A stretch of 64,000 nucleotides of DNA from Scilla litardierei (taxonomy: Eukaryota > Streptophyta > Magnoliopsida > Asparagales > Asparagaceae). Position 1 is the first letter of the stretch. Each line of letters opens with the position of its first letter. Made by a program: the position numbers and the translations under genes. Below the pieces are notes generated by a model. It had not been told where the DNA came from, did no database searches, and saw only the letters and a program-made list of their open reading frames with translations. Below are positions 20,640 through 31,760 of this stretch, one piece after another. Where the stretch lies: positions 136,040,448 through 136,104,447 of the forward strand of contig CM061136.1 in the NCBI GenBank assembly GCA_030789695.1. Reading direction: 5' to 3'.

Positions 20640-20747
20640 CTAGGACTGGTCCCCAGTGTCCACGTACTCCCCGTCAAACACAAGCTCGGGCTCGGCGTCA
20701 GCAAACACCTCGTCCTCAACAAGGTACTCGGGCTCAGGATCTAACAT
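20640..20747 (-). CDS. LTR-encoded acidic 35-aa ORF, element D 3' LTR
   Basis: Same ORF as in A, F and the other D LTR: ATG at 20747 in the 3' arm of the acatgtg hairpin, 35 codons, no basic residue, ending YVDTGDQS before TAG. The frame is open. Confidence 0.55.
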   Translation of the reverse strand: MLDPEPEYLVEDEVFADAEPELVFDGEYVDTGDQS

Positions 20748-22011
20748 GTGTCACCCAAAAGAGTAAAGGGGCACATGTCAGCAAGTCTAAAAAGACTTGG
20801 GCAAGGAAACTGAAGGTAAGGCAACTAGCAACCTAGCAGTTTAGTATGCATGACATGGCAGTTATAACATGAGTGCACAATTAAAACATGGCAAGACAAT
20901 TTGTACAAGGGAACAATTTATCGGGACAAGACAAGAGTAGCCAAACTACTATCAATTCAATCAATTCACATTTTGTAGGTGTTTACGCCCTTCGCTGAAT
21001 GGTATAACATTTCAGACCGATCGGCACTAAACACTACCCAATACCCACACGATATGGAGCCTGGGGTCCCCGCACATGGAACTCAGCTAGTGAGCCTGGG
21101 GTTGCCCCGCACATTGAGCTCGCATTCTTAGTTCACAATTCAATACATTTCGAGCATTGGGGTTAGCAACTCATTATGCTCGCTTCTGGTCACGAGCCAG
21201 GAACACAAGTATCGTAGCAAAGCTACGCAATCACAGCAATACCTAAAGAATGCGAGGTCATGACAATTTATTTGCGTACCGTTAATTAAATTAAACGTGA
21301 CAGGCGAAATGCAATGACATGAACATATTCGCGTACCGTTAATTGAAAGTAAACATGACATGGAAATTGTGCAACATGCTAAATGTCGGAACTAGCTTCG
21401 TTGTCAAGCTAGTTCCCCAATTTGCACCTAGGCGAGTATCATTTCGTCGCCTAGCCTCTTTTACGCCTACAACAAGCAAATGGCCTAAAACATGGCCTAA
21501 ACCCTAAGTGGCAAGTTTCACTTGCCTAGCACCGGGGATGACGACCACTTCGTTACACGGGTACCAATCTACGGGGAAATCGCTGTTTTGGGGGAACAAT
21601 CAACAAACAACATGAATTTTATTAGGGTTTCATAAAAATACCAATATGCTATAAAAACAACGGTAGATCGATTTCTTACCGAGAAGAGACGGAAGGAACT
21701 CTCCGGGGAACCCTAGGTTCAGATCTGGAGAAGATTGGAGAAGTTTGGGAGAATTAGGGTTTTGGTGGATTTGGGGATTTTGATGGGTTTTGGTGAGATT
21801 TTAGGGAAGATGAGAGGTAGATGGAGTGAATGGATGGTTTGGATGATGGATTTGAGGCTTGGAATGAAGAAATAAAGCTTGGAGGAAGATGGGGGCTCAA
21901 GGGGGAAGATTTTAGGGTTTTGGGTCGTGTTGGAGAAGATGAAATCGTTTGGGTTGGGTATAAATAGGTTGGGCTGGCGGCTGCCCAGAAATTAGGGTTT
22001 CAACACTGGTT

Positions 22012-22430
22012 AGTCGGTCAAAGAGCAACCACTGACCGACTAGTTTGGCAACTAGTCGGTCGGTCGACCAACGTAGACCGACTAAGTGCAAACAGTAACT
22101 CCTGAACGAAAATAGGATTCTAGAGTTAGTCGGTCCATGAACAAATACTGACCGACTAGTTTGGCATCTAGTCGGTCGATGAACGTTCTTAGACCGACTA
22201 AGAGTAAACAGTAACTCAACTAAAATTAAGATGATGTGTTAGTCGGTTAAAGAAGCATTGCTGACCGACTAGTTTGCAACCTAGTCGGTCAACCAACGTT
22301 CTTAGACCGACTAACGATAAACAGTAACTCCTGAGAAATTTAGAAAGCTAACTAGTCGGTCCAAGAAGGATTGCCGACCGACTGGATCGTCATCTAGTCG
22401 GTCGGTGGCCCTTCTTACACCGGCTAATGA
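22012..22430 (-). promoter_or_regulatory. DRE-like palindrome array, element D 3' LTR
   Basis: Four palindromes of GACCGACTAG/CTAGTCGGTC with outer half-sites and the agtaactc (reverse of gagttact) spacer, ending near the TATA-like ctatttatac on the minus strand (about 21960). Confidence 0.75.
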
Positions 22431-22742
22431 GCACCAAAAGTTCTGATACGGAGCGCGGAGCCCCGGGATCGATTCCTAAGACTCCTAGGCTTGATCTAAT
22501 AGTAAGATACGACCGTTATGAAGTCCGTCACGAGTGACATACTTCGAAATCGACAATCCTAAGGAAGAAACGAGAAAATACGACGAATCGATCGAAAATG
22601 AAATCTACGGAGACGAAAACCACACAAGAGGAGAAAATCCACCAAAACATATATTATATTATATTAAATCCAGATACATGAAAAGCAGTCGTTACATCCT
22701 CCCCAACTTAAGAAAAATTCCGTCCTCGGAATTTCCAAATAC

Positions 22743-25700
22743 TCACGAGTCCGGAAACAAAAGTGGGAAACGCTCTCGCATCTCATCCTCATTCTCCTAA
22801 GTAGACTCTCCAGGTGAACCGTGTCGCCACATCACCCTCACAAGATTGACAATCTTGTTCCGAAGCGATTTCTGACGCCTGTCCAGAATCTGCACTGGAT
22901 GCTGGTCATATGTCATATCGGGGCGAACGGTAATCTCCGAAAAATCCACAGCATGAGATGGATCGCTAATGTATCGACGAAGCTGTGACACATGGAAAAC
23001 ATTGTGAACTCCTTCCAAAGATGGCGGCAAGGCCAAGCGATAAGCTACCTCGCCAACCCTCTCCAAAACGTCAAACGGTCCAATGTATCGCGGGCTCAAC
23101 TTTCCACGCTTCCCGAAACGAATCACACCACGATTCGGGGAAATCTTCAAGAACACATGGGCGCCCGGCTAAAACTCCAAAGGACGACGTTTAGCATCCG
23201 CCCAATGCTTAAAACGGTCCTGAGCAATTCTCAACCTCTCCCGAATATTCCTGACGATCTCCACGGCCTCCACGATCATCTCAGGTCCCAACAACTCCCG
23301 ATCACCAACGTCATCCCAACTCAATGGCGATAGACATTTCCTCCCATAAAGAGCGGCGAAAGGCGCCATGCCAATACTCGCCTGGAAGCTGTTGTTGTAA
23401 GAGAACTCCACCAAATGTAGATGGTCCTCCCACGAACCCTTGAAATCCAACATGCACGCCCTCAGCATGTCCTCCAAAATCTGAATCGTCCTCTCAGACT
23501 GGCCATCCGTCTGCGGATGGTACGCCGTGCTGAAACTCAGACGCGTACCCAAGCTCTTCTGCAAACTCTGCCAGAACTGAGATGTGAACCTCGTGTCTCT
23601 GTCAGACACGATACTCACGGGGACTCCATGAAGTCGCACAACCTCCTGCACGATTGACGTTACATCACTACCCAAACTAGGAAAAGGAAATAAAACGGAG
23701 AGTAAAAGAATTTTACCTCCATATATCTCCTCGCTAGCGCCTCAGTGGACTGTCCCACTCGGAACGGAATAAAGTGCGCAGATTTGGTCAATCGATCTAC
23801 GATCACCCAAATCGCGTCATTCTGCTTCGGACTCCGAGGTAGTCCAGTCACGAAATCCATAGTGATGTGTTGCCATTTTCACTCCGGAATCGGAAGCGGT
23901 TGTAGCAACCCGGCCGTACACTGATGCTCCGCCTTCACTTGCTGGCAAACCAAGCACTTGGCTACACTCCGAGCCACGCTCCTCTTCATACCATGCCACC
24001 AATAATTCAGACGAAGATCCTGGTACATCTTAGTGCCACCAGGATGCACAGAATACGGCGAACTGTGTGCCTCCACCATCAGCTCCTCTCTGATATCCCC
24101 AGCTGGCACACACAACCTGGCCCCAAACCTCAGCGAGCCATCCTCATGAATCAAAAAGTCAGTCCGCAGACCGACTTCCACCTGCTCCCGAATCCTCACC
24201 AGCTTCGGATCCTCAGCCTGGCCATCCTTAATCCGATCCACGATCATCGACTACACATGCATGTACATCATCGACGAAGCCTCTCCAGGAAGAACAATCA
24301 TCACACCAGACTCGCAAAAATCCTGCTGCAATCTCCACTGCGAGGTCAAAATCATCGCCGCTGGAAGCCTACTCAAAGCATCCGGAACCACATTCACCTT
24401 GCCAGGGTGAAACTGCAAATCAATATCATAATCCGCCATAAGCTCCAACCATCGACGCTGTCGCATGTTGAGCTTCTTCTGAGTGAAAATATACTTCAAG
24501 CTTTTGTGATCGGTGAAAATCTTCACTTTCTCACTCAGCAGGAAGTGCCTCCAAATCTTAAGAGCAAACACAACGGCAGCCAACTCCAAGTCATGCGTCG
24601 GGTAATTCTTCTCATGAACCTTAAGCTGACGAGACGCATACGCCACAACATACCCATGCTGATGCAACACACAACCGAGACCCTTGCCAGAAGCATCGCA
24701 AAAGATCTCAAATCCACCGCTGCGATCAGGCACAACAAGAATAGGGGCAGTCGTCAACCTCTCCTTCAGAACACCAAAAGCACCCTCACAATCACCCGAC
24801 CAAGCAAAAGCAACATCCTTCCGCGTCAACCTGTTCATCGGCTCAGCAATACGAGAAAAGTCCTTAATGAATCGCCGATAGTAACCAGCAAGTCCAAGAA
24901 AACTTCGAATCTCAGACGCTGACGACGGAACAGGCCACTCCCTGATGGCCCGAATCTTCTCGGGATCCACTGAAATACCATCTCCAGTCACCACATGCCC
25001 GAGAAAAGCAACTCGATCCAGCCAAAACTCGCACTTCGAAAACTTAGCATACAACCAATGCTTCCTCAAAATCTCCAACATCGTCCTTAAGTGCGAGGCA
25101 TGCTCCTCCTCCGACTTCGAATAGATCAGAATGTCGTCAATGAAGATAACGACAAACTTATCCAAAAAGTCGTAGAAAATCAGGTTCATCAGATTCATGA
25201 AAACTGCGGGCGCGTTAGTTACACCGAAAGGCATAACCACAAACTCATAGTGTCCATACTTCGTCCTGAACGCTGTCTTCGGAACATCTCCCTTCTTCAC
25301 CTTCAACTGATGGTAACCACTCCTCAAATCCAATTTTGAAAACACCCTCGAACCTCCAAGCTGATCAAAAATATCATCGATGCGAGGCAACGGGTATTTA
25401 TTCTTAATGGTCACCGCATTCAACTCCCGATAGTCCACGCACATGCGACGCGAACCATCCTTCTTCTTAACCAACAACACCGGTGCTCCCCACGGAGACA
25501 CGCTGGGATTAATATAACCCTTCTGCAAAAGCTCATCCAACTGCTTCCGCAACTCTTCCAACTCTGCAGGTGCCATACGATACGGCGCCTTCGAAATCGG
25601 CTGCGCACCTGGAACAAGATCGATAGAAAATTCCAAAGCCCGTTCAGGTGGCAAACCAGACATCTCCTCGGGGAAGACGTCGCCAAAATCACGCACCACA

Positions 25701-26136
25701 GCTGGCCACTCCAGCTCCATCTGCATAGCCACAGCCTCCACCGGCCTGGCCCGAAACCTGACAGGACCAAGCGAACTGCTACCACGACTGAACTCAAACA
25801 CTGGATGTCCGGGAATCTCGAACACCACCTTCTTCCTCCGACAGTCGATCGTAGCATAGAAGCTCGCAAGCCAGTCTATCCCAAGAACTGCATCATAGTT
25901 GATGATGTCGTGGACAATGAAATCAGCGAAAAGCTCATGTCCACAGACCACCAAAGAGCAAGAATTGCAACCACGATGCACCGAGACCACGACATTCCCT
26001 GTAACGATATTCCAACTCTTGGGAAGAGGGGATGTCGACAAGGAATGCCTCTCCACGAAGCTCCGAGAAATAATGCACATCGATGCACCAGAGTCAAAGA
26101 GGACTCGTGCAGGAAATGTGCAAACCAAAACCACAC
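22743..26136 (-). pseudogene. pol: Element D pol: protease to chromodomain-like tail
   Basis: Continues from gag across intron 1. Retropepsin LFDSGAS is near 26095, RT FIDDIL near 25140, RNase H CDASGKG near 24695, integrase zinc finger HH..CLVCQQ near 23960, core DFVTGLP near 23845 and SDRDTRF near 23600, the RYIGPF module near 23070, and a chromodomain-like tail to the stop at 22743-22745. Intron 2 (23646-23716) interrupts the integrase core. Stops: TAG at 24251-24253 (CAG in F), TGA 23879-23881 (TGG), TAG 23169-23171 (CAG), TAG 22797-22799 (TGG). All are C:G to T:A and there is no frameshift. The chromodomain-like tail would target insertion to methylated-histone chromatin in this family. 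Confidence 0.93.
23646..23716 (-). other. Putative integrase intron (intron 2), element D
   Basis: 71 bp, donor ATGGAG|GTAAAA and acceptor GTGCAG|GAGG on the minus strand, with a T-rich tract and the conserved tgatgtaacgt near the 3' end. Phase 0. Left in, it adds a hydrophobic tail and a stop. Confidence 0.78.
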
Positions 26137-26249
26137 CTAACAAGCAATTAACAATCAAACCCTAGTCTAGCAAACAACCATGTTCAAGCAAACAACATAA
26201 TCTAACAATCAAAACCAGCTAGGAAAGTAACAGCTAGATTGAGGATTAC
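26137..26249 (-). other. Putative gag/pol junction intron (intron 1), element D
   Basis: 113 bp, donor GCAG|GTAATCC and acceptor GTTAG|GTGTGG, phase 1. Splicing joins Gag and protease in frame. Unspliced RNA stops at 26209, giving Gag alone. Confidence 0.75.
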
Positions 26250-27381
26250 CTGCGATAACCTCATCCACAGCCTCGCTCTCCGCAGCTGTCATCAGAAAAG
26301 CCTGCCTCCTCGGTGGAACAGCCTGCCGAAAAGCCTGCCTCTGCGGAACAAGAGCTGCTCCACGTCCAGCAGGAACAGACGCTCGCTGCTGCAACGGCTG
26401 AGCTGCAACAGGAGCCCTCCGCAGCGGATCCGCATGTCGACAATCCTTCGCGACATGAGAAGCATCACCGCAAATCAGACACTGGCCCAAAATCTTCCGA
26501 CACTGATCCTTGACGTGGCCAGGCTTGCCGCAGAAATGGCAAAACTTCAGAATAGGCCCTCCTGGCCTCTTAAACTGAGCAGACTGATTAGGCCTAAATC
26601 CAGGTCTAACCACAGCTCTCGCCTGTTCCACAGGCCTCTTCCCAGCACCAACAACAGATCCCTTCCTCTGGTTCACGAGCAGCTCCTGCCTCTTGGCAGC
26701 GACCAGAACCTTCTGATAAGATTCCCAGTCGGAAGAGGTCAAAAAACTCTGGAGCTCCGAAGCAAGCCCCTGCAGGAACCTCTGAGCCTTCTCCTCAGCG
26801 TCCTGCACCATCTTTGGTGCAAACCGACTCAGCCTCATGAACTCTTGGTGATACATGTCCACCGACGAGTTCCCTTGCTTCAGATCGATAAAACGCTGCA
26901 GCATCTCTTCCCTGGCAGCTTTCGGGAAGAACTCACCATCAAATCTAGCCTTGAAGGTAGCCCAAGCTATCGGCTCCACCAACAACTTCTCTTCCGCATC
27001 CCACCAATTCCGAGCATTATCCTTGAGTTGCCTCTTTGCCAAATCAACCCATCCAGCCGGGGTGATCTTGGCCATCTTCAGATTGTCCTCGATGTTCCGA
27101 ATCCACTCAACGGCAGCCAGAGGACCCTCAGACCCATCAAAATATACGGGACCCAGCTCCCGAAATTGCTTCGCTCCTGGCTCAGAGCGAGGGGCATCCG
27201 GAAGAGCCCGGGCAGCTCGAGCAAGTGGAGCATTCTGGACTTGCAGAAGCACGCCCTGCTGAACTTGCTTCATCTGGAGCATCATCCGCATCATCTCACC
27301 GCTGGTGGGTTCCCGCTCAGGCTCCTCATCATGAGGGACCGCGCCACTACCCGCACCACGGGTGAAACGTCTTCCTGCCAT
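26209..27381 (-). CDS. gag: Element D Gag, 390 aa (unspliced form)
   Basis: Structural and nucleocapsid protein. The ATG at 27381 follows the leader after the primer site and the frame is intact. A Retrotrans_gag-type capsid domain covers about residues 80-200 (motifs WVDLAKRQL, ARNWWDAEE, MYHQEFMRLSRFAP). Two CCHC knuckles follow near residues 283-320, CHFCGKPGHVKDQC and CLICGDASHVAKDC, then a Gln/Arg/Pro-rich tail. The last 13 codons lie in intron 1. If spliced, the protein runs on into protease, so one gene can give Gag and Gag-Pol by intron retention or removal. This is the only complete, stop-free gag among the Tekay-like copies in the window. Confidence 0.92.
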   Translation of the reverse strand: MAGRRFTRGAGSGAVPHDEEPEREPTSGEMMRMMLQMKQVQQGVLLQVQNAPLARAARALPDAPRSEPGAKQFRELGPVYFDGSEGPLAAVEWIRNIEDNLKMAKITPAGWVDLAKRQLKDNARNWWDAEEKLLVEPIAWATFKARFDGEFFPKAAREEMLQRFIDLKQGNSSVDMYHQEFMRLSRFAPKMVQDAEEKAQRFLQGLASELQSFLTSSDWESYQKVLVAAKRQELLVNQRKGSVVGAGKRPVEQARAVVRPGFRPNQSAQFKRPGGPILKFCHFCGKPGHVKDQCRKILGQCLICGDASHVAKDCRHADPLRRAPVAAQPLQQRASVPAGRGAALVPQRQAFRQAVPPRRQAFLMTAAESEAVDEVIAGNPQSSCYFPSWF

Positions 27382-27498
27382 CTAGTGACACAGAAAACGA
27401 ATCAGATTAGACTCATAGCTTATGACTTGGACGTCGAACTTAGTTTATTGGACATTCTAATATTATTATCGCTATTCCAAAAATCGCAGTTACAGAAG

Positions 27499-27516
27499 GA
27501 CCTGCATGGGCCACCA
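27499..27516 (-). promoter_or_regulatory. Primer binding site of element D, tRNA-Ile type
   Basis: On the minus strand TGGTGGCCCATGCAGGTC begins eight bases after the LTR end. It is complementary to the 3' end of plant tRNA-Ile(AAU) as I recall it (GACCTGCATGGGCCA plus CCA), rather than the usual initiator Met. Confidence 0.7.
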
Positions 27517-27866
27517 CTAAAACCTGTCACGACCCGCTTCCCTAAAATGGAGGCGAGACGTAAAAAGGTCCGCACGAGAGTGGAGCTGTGAAGCCCCAAA
27601 CCCGATAAGCGTCCAAAATACATAAGCAGGTCCCTGTAACCACAACGGAATAACAATAATAACACAAGGAGAGACTGAAATAAAATTTACATCTCATAAA
27701 TTGTCCAACATCAACATAAGTCCAACATCCAGAAAAGCCACCAGGCTAAAAGAAAAGAGTCCAAGGCCCAGAACAAAGCCAACAAAAGCGACGACATAAC
27801 AAAGTATAGGTGCTACGCACCGATAACAAAACAACTGTCTAACAAAAGTAAAACACAACGAAGACA

Positions 27867-27974
27867 CTAGGACTGGTCCCCAGTGTCCACGTACTCCCCG
27901 TCAAACACAAGCTCGGGCTCGGCGTCAGCAAACACCTCGTCCTCAACAAGGTACTCGGGCTCAGGATCTAACAT
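27867..27974 (-). CDS. LTR-encoded acidic 35-aa ORF, element D 5' LTR
   Basis: Same 35-codon acidic ORF as at 20640-20747. In this 5' LTR it would lie in the leader of the genomic RNA, upstream of gag. Start in the hairpin arm, end YVDTGDQS. Confidence 0.55.
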   Translation of the reverse strand: MLDPEPEYLVEDEVFADAEPELVFDGEYVDTGDQS

Positions 27975-28614
27975 GTGTCACCCAAAAGAGTAAAGGGGCA
28001 CATGTCAACAAGTCTAAAAAGACTTGGGCAAGGAAACTGAAGGTAAGGCAACTAGCAACCTAGCAGTTTAGTATGCATGACATGGCAGTTATAACATGAG
28101 TGCACAATTAAAACATGGCAAGACAATTTGTATAAGGGAATAATTTATCGGGACAAGACAAGAGTAGCCAAGCTACTATCAATTCAATCAATTCACATTT
28201 TGTAGGTGTTTACGCCCTTCGCTGAATGGTATAACATTTCAGACCGATCGGCACTAAACACTACCCAATACCCACACGATATGGAGCCTGGGGTCCCCGC
28301 ACATGGAACTCAGCTAGTGAGCCTGGGGTTGCCCCGCACATTGAGCTCGCATTCTTAGTTCACAATTCAATACATTTCGAGCGTTGGGGTTAGCAACTCA
28401 TTATGCTCGCTTCTGGTCACGAGCCAGGAACACAAGTATCGTAGCAAAGCTACGCAATCACAGCAATACCTAAAGAATGCGAGGTCATGACAATTTATTT
28501 GCGTACCGTTAATTAAATTAAACGTGACAGGCGAAATGCAATGACATGAACATATTCGCGTACCGTTAATTGAAAGTAAACATGACGTGGAAATTGTGCA
28601 ACATGCTAAATGTC

Positions 28615-28681
28615 GGAACTAGCTTCGTTGTCAAGCTAGTTCCCCAATTTGCGCCTAGGCGAGTATCATTTCGTCGCCTAG
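28615..28681 (-). promoter_or_regulatory. Covarying leader hairpins, element D 5' LTR
   Basis: 28655-28681: stem CTAGGCGA/TCGCCTAG around cgaaatgatac. 28615-28643: stem GGAACTAGCTT/AAGCTAGTTCC around GACAACG. Same loops as A, E and G with other stem sequences. Confidence 0.7.
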
Positions 28682-29237
28682 CCTCTTTTACGCCTACAAC
28701 AAGCAAATGGCCTAAAACATGGCCTAAACCCTAAGTGGCAAGTTTCACTTGCCTAGCACCGGGGATGACGACCACTTCGTCACACGGGTACCAATCTACG
28801 GGGAAATCGCTGTTTTGGGAGAACAATCAACAAACAAAGTGAATTTTATTAGGGTTTCATAAAAATACCAATATGCTATAAAAACAACGGTAGATCGATT
28901 TCTTACCGAGAGGAGACGGAAGGAACTCTCCGGGGAACCCTAGGTTCAGATCTGGAGAAGATTGGAGAAGTTTGGGAGAATTAGGGTTTTGGGGGATTTG
29001 GGGATTTTGATGGGTTTTGGTGAGATTTTAGGGAAGATGAGAGGTAGATGGAGTGAATGGATGGTTTGGATGATGGATTTGAGGCTTGGAATGAAGAAAT
29101 GAAGCTTGGAGGAAGATGGGGGCTCAAGGGGGAAGATTTTAGGGTTTTGGGTCGTGTTGGAGAAGATGAAATCGTTTGGGTTGGGTATAAATAGGTTGGG
29201 CTGGCGACTGCCCAGAAATTAGGGTTTCAACACTGGT

Positions 29238-29656
29238 TAGTCGGTCAAAGAGCAACCACTGACCGACTAGTTTGGCAACTAGTCGGTCGGTCGACCAACG
29301 CAGACCAACTAAGTGCAAACAGTAACTCCTGAACGAAAATAGGATTCTAGAGTTAGTCGGTCCATGAACAAATACTGACCGACTAGTTTGGCATCTAGTC
29401 GGTCGATGAACGTTCTTAGACCGACAAAGAGTAAACAGTAACTCAACTAAAATTAAGATGATGTGTTAGTCGGTTAAAGAAGCATTGCTGACCGACTAGT
29501 TTGCAACCTAGTCGGTCAACCAACGTTCTTAGACCGACTAACGATAAACAGTAACTCCTGAGAAATTTAGAAAGCTAACTAGTCGGTCCAAGAAGGATTG
29601 CCGACCGACTGGATCGTCATCTAGTCGGTCGGTGGCCCTTCTTACACCGGCTAATG
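29238..29656 (-). promoter_or_regulatory. DRE-like palindrome array, element D 5' LTR
   Basis: Four-unit array like 22012-22430. Being in the 5' LTR, it is the one positioned to drive the element. Two half-sites carry single substitutions (agaccaact, agaccgacaaa). Confidence 0.75.
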
Positions 29657-29928
29657 AGCACCAAAAGTTCCGATACGGAGCGCGGGGCCCCGGGATCGAT
29701 TCCTAAGACTCCTAGGCTTGATCTAATAGTAAGATACGACCGTTATGAAGTCCGTCACGAGTGACATACTTCGAAATCGACAATCCTAAGGAAGAAACGA
29801 GAAAATACGACGAATCGATCGAAAATGAAATCTACGGAGACGAAAACCACACAAGAGGAGAAAATCCACCAAAACATATATTATATTATATTAAATCCAG
29901 ATACATGAAAAGTAGTCGTTACACCTCC

Positions 29929-30475
29929 TGACGATGAGCGTCCACTTGGTCCTCCCCTGAACGCAACGGCCGTCAAGAAGTCTCTTGCGACGCTCCGTCA
30001 CGTTCAGAGGATGACACCTTCAGCGTCTGCCTCTGCCTCTGCCTCAGCTGCTCCCTCTACCACTCTTGCCGATGTCGTTCATTCGATCCGTCGTTTGGAG
30101 TCTCGTCAGGCTCGTTCTGAGAAGATTCTCTGCCGTATCGCTCGACACCTTGATATTGAGGTCCCTCCGTCTTTCTCTAACGAGGATGAGTTGGATGAGG
30201 AGGACATTGAGGAGCTTGCTCGTGCTGCTGCTCGTGCCCCCGAGGGCACTTCTGGTGATGCTGCTGCTGCTTCGTCTGCTGGTGCCCCCGAGAGCACACC
30301 TGTTGCCACCGCTCCTGCGGTGGATGCTCTGACTGGTGCTCCTGAGGCCACTACTATTGCTGCTCCAGAGATTGCCACTTCTGTCGTCGCTCCCGTTGAC
30401 ATTCCAGATGTTCCTGTGACCACCACTTCTCCTGCAGAGCCTGCTGCTGCTGCAGATCCTGCCGCTTCCTCTTGA
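29929..30475 (+). pseudogene. Element C extra 3' ORF, C-terminal part
   Basis: Continues in frame from 20297 once D and one TSD copy are removed. It begins with a Pro-rich link, then a basic/helical segment with a possible coiled coil (SIRRLESRQARSEKIL), an acidic stretch EDELDEEDIEELA, and an Ala/Pro/Thr/Ser-rich tail of about 90 residues ending at 30473-30475. The low-complexity tail resembles a linker or mucin-like region. Function unknown. Confidence 0.68.
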
Positions 30476-31454
30476 GCTTCTTTGAGGACTCTCCGATGCT
30501 CCTTGGATGATACATCTAGTGTGAGAGAGTTTGGGTAGGATAGTGTGGGTGGCTATAATTTTTGGATCATTTTGATGATGTATTTTGATGTATTTTGATG
30601 TACTTTGATGATGTTGTATGTTATGTGACACTCTGATATCTGTTTGATATGATGATGTATTTTGTGCCCCGATCGTTGGATCGATGTTTTGTATGTCAGT
30701 GATGTATATTTTTGATGTACTCTGGTTCATATTTTTTATATATATACATCGACATTGACATTTCATTCTATTGTGCACATTATATTTTTTTTATGTCTCT
30801 GATGTTTGATTTCGTCGCTCGACGATATTAACTTGGTTTAATAGAAATTTCTTCTATGGAAACATAGAATTGTTTTCCATGCACTAAATTAACCAAGAAT
30901 GTTGATATTGGAGAGTATATTCCATAACTCAATCCGTAAAATTGCTTTGAGTTTTTGATGATTTCGTTTTACGATTTTTGACTATGGTATCATTGACACG
31001 CCTTGATTTTATTCGTATTTTTTTCTTTGGTGTCACTTGAACCGTCGTCGTATTCTACGACTTCCGTGCTTTTATTTGAAGCCATTGTTGTTATCGTTGA
31101 TCTCCTCCCGCTCTTTTTGCTAATGCCAAAGGGGGAGAGATATAATAATAACGATGTGCTAAATGATAATTTAAAGCACTATTCCAAGAATCTAATTTGA
31201 TATGTTAGATTCAGGGGGAGTTAAGATATATAAATGGATTTTCAAATCCGATATTTCAATAATCAACCTTTGGTACTCAATAATTCAATAATCGATTCTC
31301 TTTTATATACTTTACTCGTCTGCTTGATGCGAATTATTATTGTTTAATTTGGAATTAACGTGTCATCAATGTAGGGGGAGTAAGTAAATTTCATTTGAAT
31401 TATTATTTTTGATTATTATTTATGTTGGTTTGTCATCACCAAAAAGGAGGAGAA
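30476..31454 (+). other. Element C 3' non-coding region with multiple polypurine tracts
   Basis: Begins with a short gatgtatttt-type repeat (about 30570-30615). Then four purine tracts: ccaaagggggagaga (31126-31140), cagggggagtt (31212-31222), gtagggggagtaag (31371-31384) and ccaaaaaggaggagaa (31439-31454), the last directly before the 3' LTR. Repeated PPT-like motifs upstream of the 3' LTR are, as I recall, a known Sirevirus trait. Confidence 0.7.
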
Positions 31455-31760
31455 TGTTGGATATTGGACTCCCCGGATTTGGTTTTGGATGATGAACAAA
31501 CATAAATATATCGTGAACTAACACTTTGTGAGCGCAGTTATGGAGATCGTCGCCAAATTCATATGAATATCAATTACGACGTCTCAAGACTTCTCAAAGC
31601 ACGTGATCGTATGCCTAAAGCTTCGTTGAAGCTTATGGACCATTTTAGAAGTCATGAAGATTCGATTGAAGCTATTGAAAACGGTATCGTCAAGTTTTAT
31701 TTATAGTCTTTAAGCTTCTTTCGTAGAATGTTAAGCCTTGAGTAGGTCTTACGGTTTAAA

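Larger units (their letters stand above)
20298..22696 (-). repeat. 3' LTR of element D (2399 bp)
   Basis: On the minus strand begins TGTAACGACTGC at 22696 and ends GTCGTGACA at 20298. Contains the palindrome array, the leader hairpins (about 21390-21465) and the 35-codon ORF. Confidence 0.95.
20298..29923 (-). mobile_element. Element D: complete Tekay/Del-like chromovirus, minus strand (9626 bp)
   Basis: Bounded by LTRs of 2399 bp each (20298-22696 and 27525-29923), TSD cctcc on both sides, tRNA-Ile-type primer site, gag, two putative introns, pol and polypurine tract (reverse complement of 22697-22706, ttggggagga). About 24 differences between the LTRs (1%), of which about 20 are transitions, so a recent insertion. 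No frameshift was seen; coding is broken only by four stop codons, all C-to-T type. Exon lengths (1132, 2420 and 903 nt) match F. Confidence 0.95.
27525..29923 (-). repeat. 5' LTR of element D (2399 bp)
   Basis: Minus strand TGTAACGACTAC at 29923 to GTCGTGACA at 27525. About 24 differences from the 3' LTR. Confidence 0.95.

Noticed and set aside
23924..24922. 332-codon plus-strand frame
   Set aside because: Antisense to RNase H and integrase of element D; the same antisense frame appears opposite F (59484-60533), so it reflects the sense gene.
26239..27591. 450-codon open frame on the plus strand
   Set aside because: It is the exact antisense of element D gag. Similar long antisense frames occur opposite gag/pol in A, E and F and follow from codon bias.
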